From an uncultured Litoreibacter sp. (GTDB lineage: Bacteria > Pseudomonadota > Alphaproteobacteria > Rhodobacterales > Rhodobacteraceae): a stretch of DNA of 64,000 nucleotides. A program made the translations under genes and the position numbers. Under the pieces are notes generated by a model. The model was not told the origin of the DNA, did no database searches, and worked only from the letters and a program-made list of their open reading frames with translations. The stretch is from NCBI GenBank assembly GCA_947504205.1, contig CANNGL010000004.1, positions 1 to 64,000 of the forward strand, in the 5' to 3' direction. This document shows, in pieces, positions 1 to 8,086 of the stretch (position 1 is its first letter; every line of letters starts with the position of its first letter).

Positions 1-77
1 TGGCGCGGTTGACGGGGCTCGAACCCGCGACCCCCGGCGTGACAGGCCGGTACTCTAACCAACTGAGCTACAACCGC
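1..77 (-). tRNA. tRNA-Asp (anticodon GTC)
   Basis: Read on the minus strand, the sequence folds as a complete tRNA: acceptor GCGGTTG pairs with CAACCGC, the T-arm carries GGTTCGAGCC, the anticodon loop reads CTGTCAC with GTC in the centre, and CCA is encoded at the 3' end (plus-strand bases 1-3). The GTC anticodon decodes Asp. The gene touches the window edge but appears whole. Confidence 0.96.
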
Positions 78-197
78 TCACTGCCCACCTGAACAAATGT
101 CCAAGCGTGAGGGACGTATTATGGCGGCACCCTTGCCCCGTCAAGCGCGATTGCAGCCTAATTCGCAACGATTTGTTTTTCCGGTGCACCCCTGCCC

Positions 198-1136
198 TTA
201 TCGTGGCGGCAGCGGGATAAATTCTTGATCGTCCCCCGGCGGCAGCTGAAAGCGCCCGTTTTCCCAATCGCCATCGCGCCACGCTTCCTTGGCCGCCTCG
301 ATACGCTCTTTTGAAGAGGCGACGAAGTTCCACCATATATGGCGCGGCCCCTCCAGCGTTGCGCCGCCGAGTAACATCAGCCGTGTGCCTGCCGGGCCCG
401 CCTTCAGTGAAAGCTTGTCTCCGGGGCGAAACACCATCATCTGTCCTGACTCAAACCAATCGCTGCCAACACCAACCGATCCTTCAACCACATAGACGCC
501 GCGATCCTCATGATTGTCGGGAAGCGGGATCGAAGTGCCCGCTTCCAAAACTGCATCGGCATAAAACATCTCGGAGGCCGTCTGAACCGGAGCGCGCTCG
601 CCATAGGCGTCGCCGAGAATCAAGCGCACTGTTTTGCCCTCCCCCTCAATCAGAGGCAGGTCCGAGGCAGGCGCATGTTCGAACTGGGCGGGATCGTCTT
701 CGCTGTCTTCGGGCAATGCCACCCAGGTTTGGATGCCGAAGAATGGCATCGGGTCGGTCTGTGTTTCATCGTCAATACGCTCAGAGTGCGTAATCCCGCG
801 GCCAGCCACCATCCAATTGACGGCCCCCGGCTCAATCCAACTGTCGGTGCCAAGGCTGTCGCGATGATGCATGCGGCCGCGATAGAGATATGAGATTGTC
901 GCAAGACCGATATGAGGATGAGGCCTGACATCCAGACCGCGTGTCGGCAAAAACTCCGCCGGACCCATCTGGTCAAAGAAAATAAAGGGACCAACCATCT
1001 GACGCTTGGGCGCTGGCAAGGCACGTCGCACCTCAAAGCCTCCCAGATCGCGGGCACGTGGGACAATGAGTGTCTCGATCGCATCGACCTCGTTGCCCGT
1101 CGGGCAATGGGGATCCAAGGCAGGGTTCCAGCTCAT
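198..1136 (-). CDS. Pirin family cupin protein
   Basis: A 312-residue two-cupin protein of the pirin family. The N-terminal cupin keeps all four metal ligands expected for pirins: His73 and His75 in RPHPHIG, His117 and Glu119 in GITHSER. Family members bind iron; some act as quercetin dioxygenases or redox-linked regulators, and the substrate here cannot be read from sequence. I chose the ATG at 1136 because GGAG lies 8 nt upstream and the protein then begins just before the conserved pirin N-terminus; a longer frame would run into the tRNA-Val region. It sits alone between two tRNA genes. Confidence 0.9.
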   Translation of the reverse strand: MSWNPALDPHCPTGNEVDAIETLIVPRARDLGGFEVRRALPAPKRQMVGPFIFFDQMGPAEFLPTRGLDVRPHPHIGLATISYLYRGRMHHRDSLGTDSWIEPGAVNWMVAGRGITHSERIDDETQTDPMPFFGIQTWVALPEDSEDDPAQFEHAPASDLPLIEGEGKTVRLILGDAYGERAPVQTASEMFYADAVLEAGTSIPLPDNHEDRGVYVVEGSVGVGSDWFESGQMMVFRPGDKLSLKAGPAGTRLMLLGGATLEGPRHIWWNFVASSKERIEAAKEAWRDGDWENGRFQLPPGDDQEFIPLPPR

Positions 1137-1241
1137 GGCATACTCCAACAAGTCATAGACTGATACTGTCGAAGAGAGATGGCAATTGGAACCCGCAAGA
1201 GCGGACAGGTTCTGTGCTTGAATATGTATGTTGGAGAACGG

Positions 1242-1317
<76 letters not shown>

Positions 1318-1363
1318 GTTCCGACGTGCTCTTTACCGTCAAACCTGTGCGGATCGCAAGCCC

Positions 1364-1945
1364 CTATTCGAGCCTAATTTGCACACCGTCGCACAAGTGG
1401 TAGGCGACACCCTGCCCGCCTGGCAATTCACCAAGCTGATCATCGGTCATGCCAAGGATTACAGCCCTTAGCATTCGGCTGGTGATCCCGTGTGTGACAA
1501 TCACGCTTGGGCCGGTCAGCTCCTTCAGGAAACTGGTGACCCGATCACGCAATGCTTCAAAACCCTCGCCGTTTGGCGCGTATTTGTAGAGCGCTATCGC
1601 ACCGTCCGGACCTTCGTCGATCTCGACATAACGCGGTAAGTCACCAAGCAGATCAGCGCGCAGCTTTCCCGCCCAATCCCCCACGCCGATCTCGACCAGA
1701 CGCGGGTCGGCCACGGCTATATTCGAGCCAAGCGCGATTTTCGCAGTCGAAAGCGCGCGACCCTGCGGGCTTGTGAAACAGAGGCGCCCGTCGATACCAA
1801 ACTCCGTAAGGATACGGTTTTGTGCTTTTGCCTGTTCAACGCCACGTGCTGTCAGAGGGCTGTCCAACGCGCCTTGCATCCGCCCTTCGAGGTTCCACTG
1901 AGTCTCGCCATGACGCAAGATCAGGAGGTCTGGATAAGTGCTCAT
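1364..1945 (-). CDS. Histidine phosphatase family protein (phosphoglycerate mutase-like)
   Basis: 193 residues with the full histidine-phosphatase signature: RHGETQWN at residues 11-18, where His12 would be the phospho-acceptor, Glu85 in LVEIGVGDW, and the second catalytic His152 in VTHGITSRML. Length and motifs match small cofactor-independent PGM-like phosphatases (CobC/GpmB group). The substrate is not deducible: no cobalamin genes are nearby, so a general phosphatase is the safest reading. Transcribed alone, between tRNA-Val and the HU-like gene. Confidence 0.88.
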   Translation of the reverse strand: MSTYPDLLILRHGETQWNLEGRMQGALDSPLTARGVEQAKAQNRILTEFGIDGRLCFTSPQGRALSTAKIALGSNIAVADPRLVEIGVGDWAGKLRADLLGDLPRYVEIDEGPDGAIALYKYAPNGEGFEALRDRVTSFLKELTGPSVIVTHGITSRMLRAVILGMTDDQLGELPGGQGVAYHLCDGVQIRLE

Positions 1946-2033
1946 GTCAGCTTTCTCTCACAGCACGGGACGCAGCAAGATCACGCGGATGCGCAAGTCG
2001 CAACCGCTTTCGGGCGTTCCCGTGACAAATGAA

Positions 2034-2462
2034 CTATTCCGCCGCCTCTGTCGTAGTGTTCGATGCGGCAGGCGTCACCCCAGGCTTTAACTTAACCCGG
2101 CATACGACCAGCTTGCCATTTGGCGTCTCTTTCTCACGTGCAATCATTATCTTGCCTAGAGGTGCAGCCGTTACATTGCTTCCCTCTGAAAGCGTCTCAC
2201 GCAGAGCTGCAAGCGTCGCTTCGAGCGCGTGCCTTGCCGGGCCTGGTTTCATATCCCCGTGGGCCGCAACGCGGGCGATGAGTTCTTTTTTGCTAAGCGT
2301 TCTGCGCTCTGGCTGATCAGGCGCAACTTCCTTGGCCGCGACTTTCGTACTGGCCGTTGCCGCAGTGCGCGGTTTTTTTGACACCGCCTTGGTTTTTGAC
2401 CGGCTGACCCGACCGGTCGACTTGGTCGCTTTTGGAGATGCTTTGGACGTGGGTTTTGTCAT
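2034..2462 (-). CDS. HU/IHF-family DNA-binding protein with basic N-terminal tail
   Basis: 142 residues in two parts. Residues 1 to about 50 are a low-complexity tail rich in Lys, Ala, Ser and Thr with repeated KA/KT pairs, resembling eukaryotic H1 tails. Residues about 55-130 resemble the HU fold: LSKKELIARVAAHGDMKP, then TLAALRETLSEGSNVTAAPLGKI and a beta-arm-like stretch. Canonical HU is about 90 residues with no tail, so this is a tailed nucleoid protein, a type known in alphaproteobacteria. Its promoter must lie in 2463-2562, the same interval that holds the terminator of the methyltransferase gene. Confidence 0.8.
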   Translation of the reverse strand: MTKPTSKASPKATKSTGRVSRSKTKAVSKKPRTAATASTKVAAKEVAPDQPERRTLSKKELIARVAAHGDMKPGPARHALEATLAALRETLSEGSNVTAAPLGKIMIAREKETPNGKLVVCRVKLKPGVTPAASNTTTEAAE

Positions 2463-2500
2463 GCGATCTTGCCTGTCTGCTCTACTGTTTTTAGGAACCT

Positions 2501-2534
2501 AACAAAAACAATGACCTACAACTAGCGTCATTGT
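2501..2534 (-). terminator. Rho-independent terminator of the methyltransferase operon
   Basis: On the minus strand ACAATGAC, an 11-nt loop and GTCATTGT form a perfect 8-bp stem followed at once by TTTTGTT. It lies about 30 nt past the stop codon of the minus-strand methyltransferase gene, which is where an intrinsic terminator is expected. Confidence 0.7.
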
Positions 2535-2562
2535 GCACAAATTGCTGACGATTTGAGCCAAA

Positions 2563-3762
2563 TCAGACCAAAATCCGCGAATACACCAATAAGCCGAACC
2601 GCTCTAACTCCAAAGCTAATTTTGGCCAAAGCTCAGCAAACAGTATTGGATCCACGCCCGATTTTTTCCTCAGGTGGTCGATTGTTGTGCGCCCATCGAT
2701 TGCAGCGATGATCGGCGCGGCCTGTTTCGGCATGGCAATTTTGTATGGGGTTCCGAAAACTGTCAGCGAGATCGACCCCAGCTTTGCTACGCCTGCAGCC
2801 AATTGCGCGGGCTTTACGTTGCGCAGATGCGGTATGTCGTCAGACATGCCCTTAGCTGGACCGCCAGCAGTGCCATCTGCCCGTCTGCCATACACAACAT
2901 GGAGCTTTATGGTTCCGTCCAGCTTTTCTGCCGTGGCCATGGCCGTTTTCCGGTCGAGCTCTTTTGAAGATCCCTGCAAAAACCGCGCCAGATCATATTG
3001 TAGCGCATTGGGCGTTCCGCAAAATTCAAGTCCGGCGACCTCCATAGTGGCGATCAGGCGATCAATCGTGTAGGCTTGGTCAGTGCTGTGCAACAACAGA
3101 TCATAAAAGCCTGCCGCACTGACCTTGTGATCGCCCAGATGTGGATTGCGCTTGAAAACATGGCCCTCCGGCAGGCGTTTGAACACATCGCTCGCCGCTT
3201 TCAACTGCTCCTCAGGCGTCAAATGCTCGAACAAAGTGCGAAAGGCTTGCTGAAGAGGATACACGCCTGAGCGGCCATAAGGTGCGTAGACCATCAGCCC
3301 TATTCCACCTTTAGGCGACAGAGCGCGGCTCAACGCGTCAAATCCCTCCTGCGGTTCAGGCAGATGGTGCAACACACCGCAGCAATCGATATAGTCAAAC
3401 GAACCCAGATCAGGCGCGTCCAGCAGCGATCCGGTTATGAAATTGATGCGTTTCAACCCACGGATTTTGGCACGCTTTTCCGCAATCTCTCGTGAGGCTG
3501 CTGACAAATCCATATAGGTGATTTCGTATTTCTTTCGGGCGTTTGTCAGGGTTTGTGCAAGTTGAATAAGCGCATCCCCGGTGCCACCGCCTGCCACGAG
3601 CACCCGCAATGGTTCGGACCAGTCCCGCTGCCCGGCCCACAAGAAATGATCCATCTCCAAAGGGTGCGACGGAGACCCCGTTATCATCCGCTTGCGCTCA
3701 TCCTTTGGATCACGCTCGGGATATGGAAATGCTTCATATTGGGATTTGACGGTCTGGGTCAT
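2563..3762 (-). CDS. Class I SAM-dependent methyltransferase with C-terminal accessory domain
   Basis: 399 residues. The glycine-rich SAM motif VLVAGGGTGDAL is at residues 54-65, an acidic end of the second strand (YMDLS) follows, and FDYIDCCGVLHHLPEP marks the region after strand 4, giving a Rossmann methyltransferase fold over roughly residues 45-260. The last 90 or so residues (YKIAMPKQ...IDGRTTIDHLRKKSG...LELERFGLL) look like a small winged-helix or PqqD-like module. The start ATG overlaps the TGA of the upstream DUF3445 gene (ATGA), so the two are translationally coupled. Substrate unknown; longer upstream frames read through that gene and were dropped. Confidence 0.85.
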   Translation of the reverse strand: MTQTVKSQYEAFPYPERDPKDERKRMITGSPSHPLEMDHFLWAGQRDWSEPLRVLVAGGGTGDALIQLAQTLTNARKKYEITYMDLSAASREIAEKRAKIRGLKRINFITGSLLDAPDLGSFDYIDCCGVLHHLPEPQEGFDALSRALSPKGGIGLMVYAPYGRSGVYPLQQAFRTLFEHLTPEEQLKAASDVFKRLPEGHVFKRNPHLGDHKVSAAGFYDLLLHSTDQAYTIDRLIATMEVAGLEFCGTPNALQYDLARFLQGSSKELDRKTAMATAEKLDGTIKLHVVYGRRADGTAGGPAKGMSDDIPHLRNVKPAQLAAGVAKLGSISLTVFGTPYKIAMPKQAAPIIAAIDGRTTIDHLRKKSGVDPILFAELWPKLALELERFGLLVYSRILV

Positions 3763-4559
3763 GCAGGCTCGCTTACAGTATGGATCGGGTGTTCGGCCAG
3801 CGCAGACGCCTGCGCTTGCGTCAGCGCAGACGCTGGGATGACCGTTGTGTGGATCGAAAACACACACGCGCCGGTTTCTGGCAGTTTCAGGATGGATTGC
3901 CGTTCGGACCGGATGTAGCCGTCCTGTGTCGGTCGCTCGCGGTCCTCCTGCAATGTTCGGGGCTGGTACAATTCGGGATCGGCGTAGCGCAAAGCGTTGG
4001 CCCGCCAAAGCGGACGAGCAGGTTTTACTGCGTCAAACAAACGCTGCACCCGCTTGGCAATTTCACCTGTATAGGACGCCACTGGCGAATGGATAGCGAT
4101 CAAAGGGCGCTCGAACTTCTCGGCCAAGCTCCAGCTAGCCGGAAAGCACAGCACAGCACCGGTCAGCACATGCTCCTCCCTGTGCTTTTGCAGAATACAG
4201 ATGTCTTCTTGGATCAACTGGCTAAGACTGCGGAGCGGATCAGAGCGATCGACCCATACGTCGCGCCCATCGGGCGTGTTTACATTGTCTCCGGCTATGT
4301 CAAACTTGGGATGGCGGTCCAATTCGGCCAAGACCAAATCAAGAAGTTCTCGCCCCGCATCCTCCGCCTCGCGCGTTATGCGCAACACAGCGTCTCCCTC
4401 GGAGCGCAGCAATTCAGCCTTATGGTTGACCTGAGCCGCGTACACCTCGTCCACTTGCAACCACTCGTCCATCTGCAACGGCATGATGCCCGGCAATCGA
4501 CGGCTCTGAGCCGACATCCAAGGCGCAAATCGTAGCGTATTCTGGCAGATTTCAGTCAT
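3759..4559 (-). CDS. DUF3445 family protein (heme-dependent oxidative N-demethylase-like)
   Basis: 266 residues. The body contains features I associate with DUF3445: PLQMDEWLQVD near the N-terminus, GAVLCFPASWSLAEKFERPLIAIHSPV in the middle, and a C-terminal RSERQSILKLPETGACVFSIHT segment. Characterised relatives are the alpha-like subunits of heme-dependent oxidative N-demethylases acting on methylamines; the subunits usually found beside those enzymes are absent here, so that activity is not established. First gene of a two-gene operon with the methyltransferase (4-nt ATGA overlap). A 31-nt inverted repeat lies 6 nt upstream of the start. Confidence 0.75.
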   Translation of the reverse strand: MTEICQNTLRFAPWMSAQSRRLPGIMPLQMDEWLQVDEVYAAQVNHKAELLRSEGDAVLRITREAEDAGRELLDLVLAELDRHPKFDIAGDNVNTPDGRDVWVDRSDPLRSLSQLIQEDICILQKHREEHVLTGAVLCFPASWSLAEKFERPLIAIHSPVASYTGEIAKRVQRLFDAVKPARPLWRANALRYADPELYQPRTLQEDRERPTQDGYIRSERQSILKLPETGACVFSIHTTVIPASALTQAQASALAEHPIHTVSEPA

Positions 4560-4565
4560 TTCACC

Positions 4566-4596
4566 CTAAAAACGGCAGCTTTCGTGCCGCTTTTAG
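4566..4596. promoter_or_regulatory. Imperfect inverted repeat between the DUF3445 operon and dddP
   Basis: CTAAAA-A-CGGCA, a 7-nt loop, then TGCCG-C-TTTTAG: an 11-bp stem with one A/C mismatch. It lies 6 nt before the DUF3445 start codon (minus strand) and 60 nt before dddP (plus strand). It could be an operator for either direction or an RNA hairpin in the DUF3445 leader; sequence alone does not decide. Confidence 0.4.
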
Positions 4597-4655
4597 AACG
4601 GCCACAGCATTTTCTTGAAGCCATCCTTGGCCAAAAGCGTACGGGGAGACAAGCA

Positions 4656-5996
4656 ATGAACCAGCATTATCGTGACGGGCGCAAGATTGATCCCACACAA
4701 GGCTCCAAGCTGTCTGACGGAACGCCCAATGACGGTGACCGCATCGAGATTGGCCCGACTGCACTGGCTTTTCGCGAATGGGAAGAGGCTGGTCTGCAAA
4801 TGCCCAACCTTGAGCGGATGCGTCGGTTTCGCTGGGAACGTCTGACCCAACACATTGTGGATCGTGACTGGGGCGGCCTCCTGATGTTTGATCCGCTCAA
4901 CATTCGCTACGCAACTGACAGCACCAACATGCAGCTTTGGAACACCCATAACCCATTTCGTGCCGTTTTGGTCTGTGCGGATGGATACATGGTGATCTGG
5001 GACTACAAGAACTCCCCTTTCCTGAGCAAATTCAACCCTTTGGTCCGCGAACAACGCTCCGGAGCCGACCTGTTCTATTTCGACCGTGGCGACAAAGTTG
5101 ATATTGCTGCGGACGCGTTTTCCAATGAGGTGCGGGTTCTCATCGAAGCACATGGTGGCGGCAACAAGCGTCTCGGGGTGGACAAGATAATGCTGCATGG
5201 CCTCCGCGCGCTTGAAGCTCAGGGCTTTGAGATCATGGAAGGTGAGGAATGCACCGAGAAGTCCCGCGCCGTGAAGGGGCCAGATGAGATACTGGCCATG
5301 CGCGCCTCTTGCCACGCCTGTGAGGTTGCGGTGGCAGAAATGGAAGATTTCGCAAGAACCCATGTGCCAGAGGGCAATGTCACGGAAGATGACATCTGGG
5401 CTGTGCTGCACGCAGAAAATATCAAGCGCGGCGGCGAGTGGATCGAAACCCGGCTTTTGGCGTCAGGACCACGCAGTAATCCTTGGTTTCAGGAATGCGG
5501 ACCAAGAGTGACGCGCAACAACGAGATTATTTCCTTCGATACTGACCTTGTCGGAGCCTACGGCATCTGCTGCGACATATCCCGCAGTTGGTGGATTGGT
5601 GATCAGTCTCCGCGCCCTGACATGATAGATGCCATGCAACACGCCCATGAGCATATCATGACCAACATGGAGATGCTGAAACCCGGCGTCACCATCCCGG
5701 AATTATCTCGCAATACCCATGTGTTACGGGACGAATTTCAAGCACAAAAGTATGGATGTTTGATGCATGGCGTGGGTCTGTGCGATGAGTGGCCTCTGGT
5801 GGCCTACCCGGGCAAGCATGTCGATGGTGCGTTTGAATATGCATTGGAACCTGGCATGACCCTCTGTGTCGAGGCATTGGTGGGAACCGTTGGGGGCGAT
5901 TTTTCGATCAAACTGGAGGACCAGGTTCTGATCACCGAAGACGGATACGAAAACCTCACGAAATATCCATTCGATCCTCAGTTGATGGGGCTCTGA
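4656..5996 (+). CDS. dddP: DMSP lyase DddP (M24 peptidase fold)
   Basis: 446 residues, the normal length for roseobacter DddP, which cleaves dimethylsulfoniopropionate to dimethyl sulfide and acrylate in the cytosol. The fold is that of M24 metallopeptidases, but the DddP-specific residues are all present: metal ligands Asp295, Asp297, Asp307, His371, Glu406 and Glu421, the catalytic Asp377 in HGVGLCDEWP, and the substrate-pocket Trp95 and Tyr366. The numbering equals that reported for characterised roseobacter DddP. The ATG at 4656 is preceded by GGGGAG with good spacing and gives the typical MNQHYRD N-terminus; a start 24 codons earlier is unlikely. Monocistronic; no DMSP transporter or acrylate gene is adjacent. 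Confidence 0.96.
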   Translation: MNQHYRDGRKIDPTQGSKLSDGTPNDGDRIEIGPTALAFREWEEAGLQMPNLERMRRFRWERLTQHIVDRDWGGLLMFDPLNIRYATDSTNMQLWNTHNPFRAVLVCADGYMVIWDYKNSPFLSKFNPLVREQRSGADLFYFDRGDKVDIAADAFSNEVRVLIEAHGGGNKRLGVDKIMLHGLRALEAQGFEIMEGEECTEKSRAVKGPDEILAMRASCHACEVAVAEMEDFARTHVPEGNVTEDDIWAVLHAENIKRGGEWIETRLLASGPRSNPWFQECGPRVTRNNEIISFDTDLVGAYGICCDISRSWWIGDQSPRPDMIDAMQHAHEHIMTNMEMLKPGVTIPELSRNTHVLRDEFQAQKYGCLMHGVGLCDEWPLVAYPGKHVDGAFEYALEPGMTLCVEALVGTVGGDFSIKLEDQVLITEDGYENLTKYPFDPQLMGL

Positions 5997-6243
5997 CGCA
6001 TTTGCACGCACATGCCAGCTACCCAAAACTGATTAATTTTCAGGCATTTGGGGTGCAATGGAACCAGAACCATCACTAAAATGGTGTGAATGCGAATTTT
6101 CTTAGCAATAAGGCGGATCTCGCGTGTTATTCGCCTTGAAGCTAGACGTTTCTTTACTTAAATCCGCCACAAATCCAGTGTGTTCTGCACGGGATCAATT
6201 CATCGCTGCACAAGCAGTGTTTAACAAGTCAGGAATTTTGACG

Positions 6244-6936
6244 ATGAAAGCGAACAAAATCTTTGCAGCAGCGGCTGTGGCGATTGCGTGTTTGGCAGCT
6301 CCCCTTAGCGCTGCAACACTGAACGGCACATTCAAAGTGACCGTTTCCAACTTCAACGCAGGCGGATCTGCCTCTGCTGCTGCGGCAACGCAGGCCAATA
6401 TCGACGCAAACGGTATTCTGGACACGTTCTTCTACACAGGTGATCTCGACTTCCACGTCGACAACTTCCCCAAAAATGCCGACGCCGATACAATCAGCGA
6501 TTTCTTCGCGACAAACCTGACCGGTGTTGTATCAGGTTTGGACAGCGCAGTTGGCGATCTGACACTTAGCACTGATCACTTCCGGACAACGACAATCCTG
6601 TCCTTCACATCTGTTTACACAGGTGCATTCGACGTCACCGCGCGCCACGATGACGGGATCACCGTTCTTGACGATGGCCATGCTATCCTGACACGTGCCA
6701 ATCCGACAGCGGCTGTCACGACCGCACCGAACTCCGGCTTCGGCTCTGGCATGTTCGACGGTGGTGAGTTGCGCATCATTTACGCAGCAGCCAACGGCAA
6801 CCCCTCGGTTCTGCGCGTTACTGGCGAAGGCGATACGGACAGCAATGTTCCACCTGTGCCACTGCCTGCAACCGGCCTTTTGCTTCTGAGCGCCCTTGGC
6901 GCTGGTGTCATAGCGCGCCGCAAGAAAGCTGCATAA
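6244..6936 (+). CDS. VPLPA-CTERM sorting domain protein
   Basis: 230 residues with an N-terminal Sec signal (residues 1 to about 24, ending PLSAA) and a C-terminal tripartite sorting signal starting at about residue 205: VPLPATG, a hydrophobic helix, then ARRKKAA. This is the PEP-CTERM-like VPLPA variant, thought to be handled by an exosortase-type enzyme and linked to exopolysaccharide or surface display. The middle (residues 25-200) is Ala/Thr/Asp-rich and probably all-beta; I recognise no enzymatic domain. A strong intrinsic terminator follows, so it is a single-gene unit. The start was chosen at the ATG directly before the signal peptide. No exosortase is in the window. Confidence 0.85.
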   Translation: MKANKIFAAAAVAIACLAAPLSAATLNGTFKVTVSNFNAGGSASAAAATQANIDANGILDTFFYTGDLDFHVDNFPKNADADTISDFFATNLTGVVSGLDSAVGDLTLSTDHFRTTTILSFTSVYTGAFDVTARHDDGITVLDDGHAILTRANPTAAVTTAPNSGFGSGMFDGGELRIIYAAANGNPSVLRVTGEGDTDSNVPPVPLPATGLLLLSALGAGVIARRKKAA

Positions 6937-6959
6937 GCCACTGCTTCATAATTAGAAAT

Positions 6960-6988
6960 GAGCGCTGGATTTCCAGCGCTCTTTTTTT
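6960..6988 (+). terminator. Rho-independent terminator after the VPLPA-CTERM gene
   Basis: GAGCGCTGG, loop ATTT, CCAGCGCTC, then seven T: a perfect 9-bp GC-rich stem with a U-tract, 24 nt past the stop codon at 6936. It is the best intrinsic terminator in the window. It also separates this gene from the convergent CsgG-like gene ending at 7012. Confidence 0.93.
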
Positions 6989-7011
6989 GTCCTGTGCTTG
7001 CTGTCAATCGC

Positions 7012-8079
7012 TCAGCGAATAGTCGGGGTTACATCCAGAAAGTTGATCGAACGCACGTCATAGCTGTCGATCTGGGATGTATCCGGTGTCACGACGAGTT
7101 CCATGGATAGCGTGATCCGCGGTGCTTCAATCTTTTCGGCGCCCTCCATCGCGAAGTTCAACTGCGCGACTTTACCCGGCGGCAGTGTCGTGGCGTATTG
7201 CGGGTTGCTGGTATTGCAATACTGCAGAGAGCCGCTGTTGTAGCATTCGCGCACGCCGGACCAATTCCCCGAATACGTCATAAAGCCACCGTTCCCGTCC
7301 GCAACTGACAAGGACTTGGGCAGATAGGACAGCCCTATCGGGTTTTCCGACGTATTTTGAAAACGTATCGCGAAGCTTGTTGCGCCCGTGGCCTTTGCAT
7401 AGATCACGCTCGTCAGTTCCGCGATGAAAACGTCAGAACTATAGGTGTTGGCCGCATCCGCAGAGAGCTGGACGCGTGCGTCTCCACCACCGGTGGATGT
7501 GCTGTTCGATCGCTCAGGCTCCGGTTCGCCCGAGGCAGTTGTGAAACCGCAGGCTGCACGACTGCGATCCTCCATCATCTTGCCAATTGTGCCAATGCGC
7601 GGGAACTCGGACCGTGCGGTTGCAAACAATTTGCCGTCCGCCGTGCTGATCAAGCGCGCCTGCACTTTGACCTCTTCGCCGAATTCGATCAGTGACCCTG
7701 TCACCAACGCATCGACCCCTGCAATCTCTCCCAGTTTTCGGGCAGTGTCCGGGGCGATTGTGGCATCGTAGACCAATTCCATCTCACGGAAGATCGCGGA
7801 AAGCTGGCTACGTTCAATGATGTCGATCTGCCCTGCCCCGGCGTTAAACAAGCTGTCTACGATGAACTCCGTCACATAGTTGGACAGCTGCGAACATGTC
7901 CCATCACTATGGGTGAAGGTCGAGATGCCCACATTTGTGCGACTGTTCGCGGCGGCGCGTTCGACGATCTGGCTGGCAATCTCATCCAGCGCCCCATCAA
8001 TATTTGACGCTGAGCGCACTTGCCCAGCGGGCAAGACCACCGCCAGCGCCGCAGCCACGCTTAAAAATTTCGAAATCAT
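7012..8079 (-). CDS. CsgG/FlgO-like secreted protein
   Basis: 355 residues. It has a Sec signal (MISKFLSVAAALAVVLPAGQVRSAS) without a lipobox cysteine. Residues about 25-190 resemble the CsgG/HfaB core: VERAAANSRTNVGISTF, YVTEFIVDSLFNAGAGQIDIIERSQLSAIFREMEL, GEIAGVDALVTGSLIEFGEEVKVQARLISTADGKLFATA. The C-terminal 150 residues form a separate, probably beta-rich domain with two Cys (ECYNSGSLQYCN). Canonical CsgG is an outer-membrane lipoprotein pore; lack of the lipid anchor argues for a periplasmic FlgO-like role instead. It is second in an operon: the upstream gene stops 7 nt before this ATG. Confidence 0.7.
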   Translation of the reverse strand: MISKFLSVAAALAVVLPAGQVRSASNIDGALDEIASQIVERAAANSRTNVGISTFTHSDGTCSQLSNYVTEFIVDSLFNAGAGQIDIIERSQLSAIFREMELVYDATIAPDTARKLGEIAGVDALVTGSLIEFGEEVKVQARLISTADGKLFATARSEFPRIGTIGKMMEDRSRAACGFTTASGEPEPERSNSTSTGGGDARVQLSADAANTYSSDVFIAELTSVIYAKATGATSFAIRFQNTSENPIGLSYLPKSLSVADGNGGFMTYSGNWSGVRECYNSGSLQYCNTSNPQYATTLPPGKVAQLNFAMEGAEKIEAPRITLSMELVVTPDTSQIDSYDVRSINFLDVTPTIR

Positions 8080-8086
8080 AGGCGGG

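Noticed and set aside
3780-4535. 251-codon plus-strand frame over the DUF3445 gene
   Set aside because: Antisense shadow; the minus-strand frame has family motifs and operon-type overlap with its neighbour.
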